A program made the position numbers and the translations under genes. Below are positions 63,951-64,000 of a DNA stretch of 64,000 nt, piece after piece. The stretch is from Haliclona indistincta (Eukaryota; Porifera; Demospongiae; Haplosclerida; Chalinidae), in NCBI GenBank assembly GCA_964017065.1, contig OZ024789.1:6638191-6702190 (forward strand). Reading direction: 5' to 3'. Each line of letters starts with the position of its first letter. The stretch's first letter is position 1. Below the pieces are notes generated by a model that was not told the DNA's origin, did not search any database, and was given only the letters and a program-made list of their open reading frames with translations.

Positions 63951-64000
63951 TACTGTCTAAACTTGCCTCATTCTCCCCCTACAGTTCCCACCCACTGGTC

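Overview
This is a eukaryotic, animal window. The genes have many short GT-AG introns, two recognisable animal genes are present (cereblon and the nucleolar ribosome-biogenesis factor URB2), and one large gene combines an extracellular beta-helix with a multi-TM region of a type I associate with sponges and cnidarians. Decayed transposons of many superfamilies are abundant. The mix suggests a demosponge such as Amphimedon. That is an inference from gene style, not proof.

Layout. 1-3000: two tandem POT/PTR2-like transporter genes on the + strand, the second broken by a 1-nt frameshift. 3910-8922: a complete ten-exon cereblon gene (CRBN) whose introns hold a CT microsatellite, a foldback repeat, an 18-copy 47-bp minisatellite and an inverted-repeat element. 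10699-11205: a compact four-exon metallothionein on the - strand with TATA, two metal-response-element cores and a poly(A) signal. 11740-12910: a decayed Ty1/copia fragment. 13394-13925: a CTG tract inside a minisatellite. 14680-14860: a kinase-domain tail. 15060-18797: the beta-helix/TM gene (- strand). 19623-21149: an intact POT-like transporter.

21518-62787 (and probably beyond the window) is a single + strand gene, URB2, with 23 exons placed. Its introns are crowded: RecQ-like, DUF6589-like, Tc1/IS630, LINE, Ty3/gypsy, hAT, BED, MULE and foldback remnants. They also hold three apparently intact nested ORFs: two POT-like transporters (43706-45283 and 52172-53761, sense) and a PD-(D/E)XK-nuclease-like protein (46977-47816, antisense). 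Nearly all recognisable transposon coding fragments lie antisense to URB2.

Most notable points: (1) two decayed loci each pair a RecQ-like helicase with a second gene pointing toward it, and one has perfect 39-bp terminal inverted repeats, suggesting a two-gene DNA transposon; (2) a Harbinger-type MITE sits in one of two near-identical LTRs, so the other LTR records the empty site; (3) the CRBN minisatellite unit carries both splice-donor and splice-acceptor/branch-like sequences; (4) the CRBN drug pocket is intact but has Ile at the human Val388 (mouse Ile391) position; (5) the metallothionein is invisible to ORF calling. There is an assembly gap of 200 N at 33641-33840. No tRNA, rRNA or CRISPR array was recognised.
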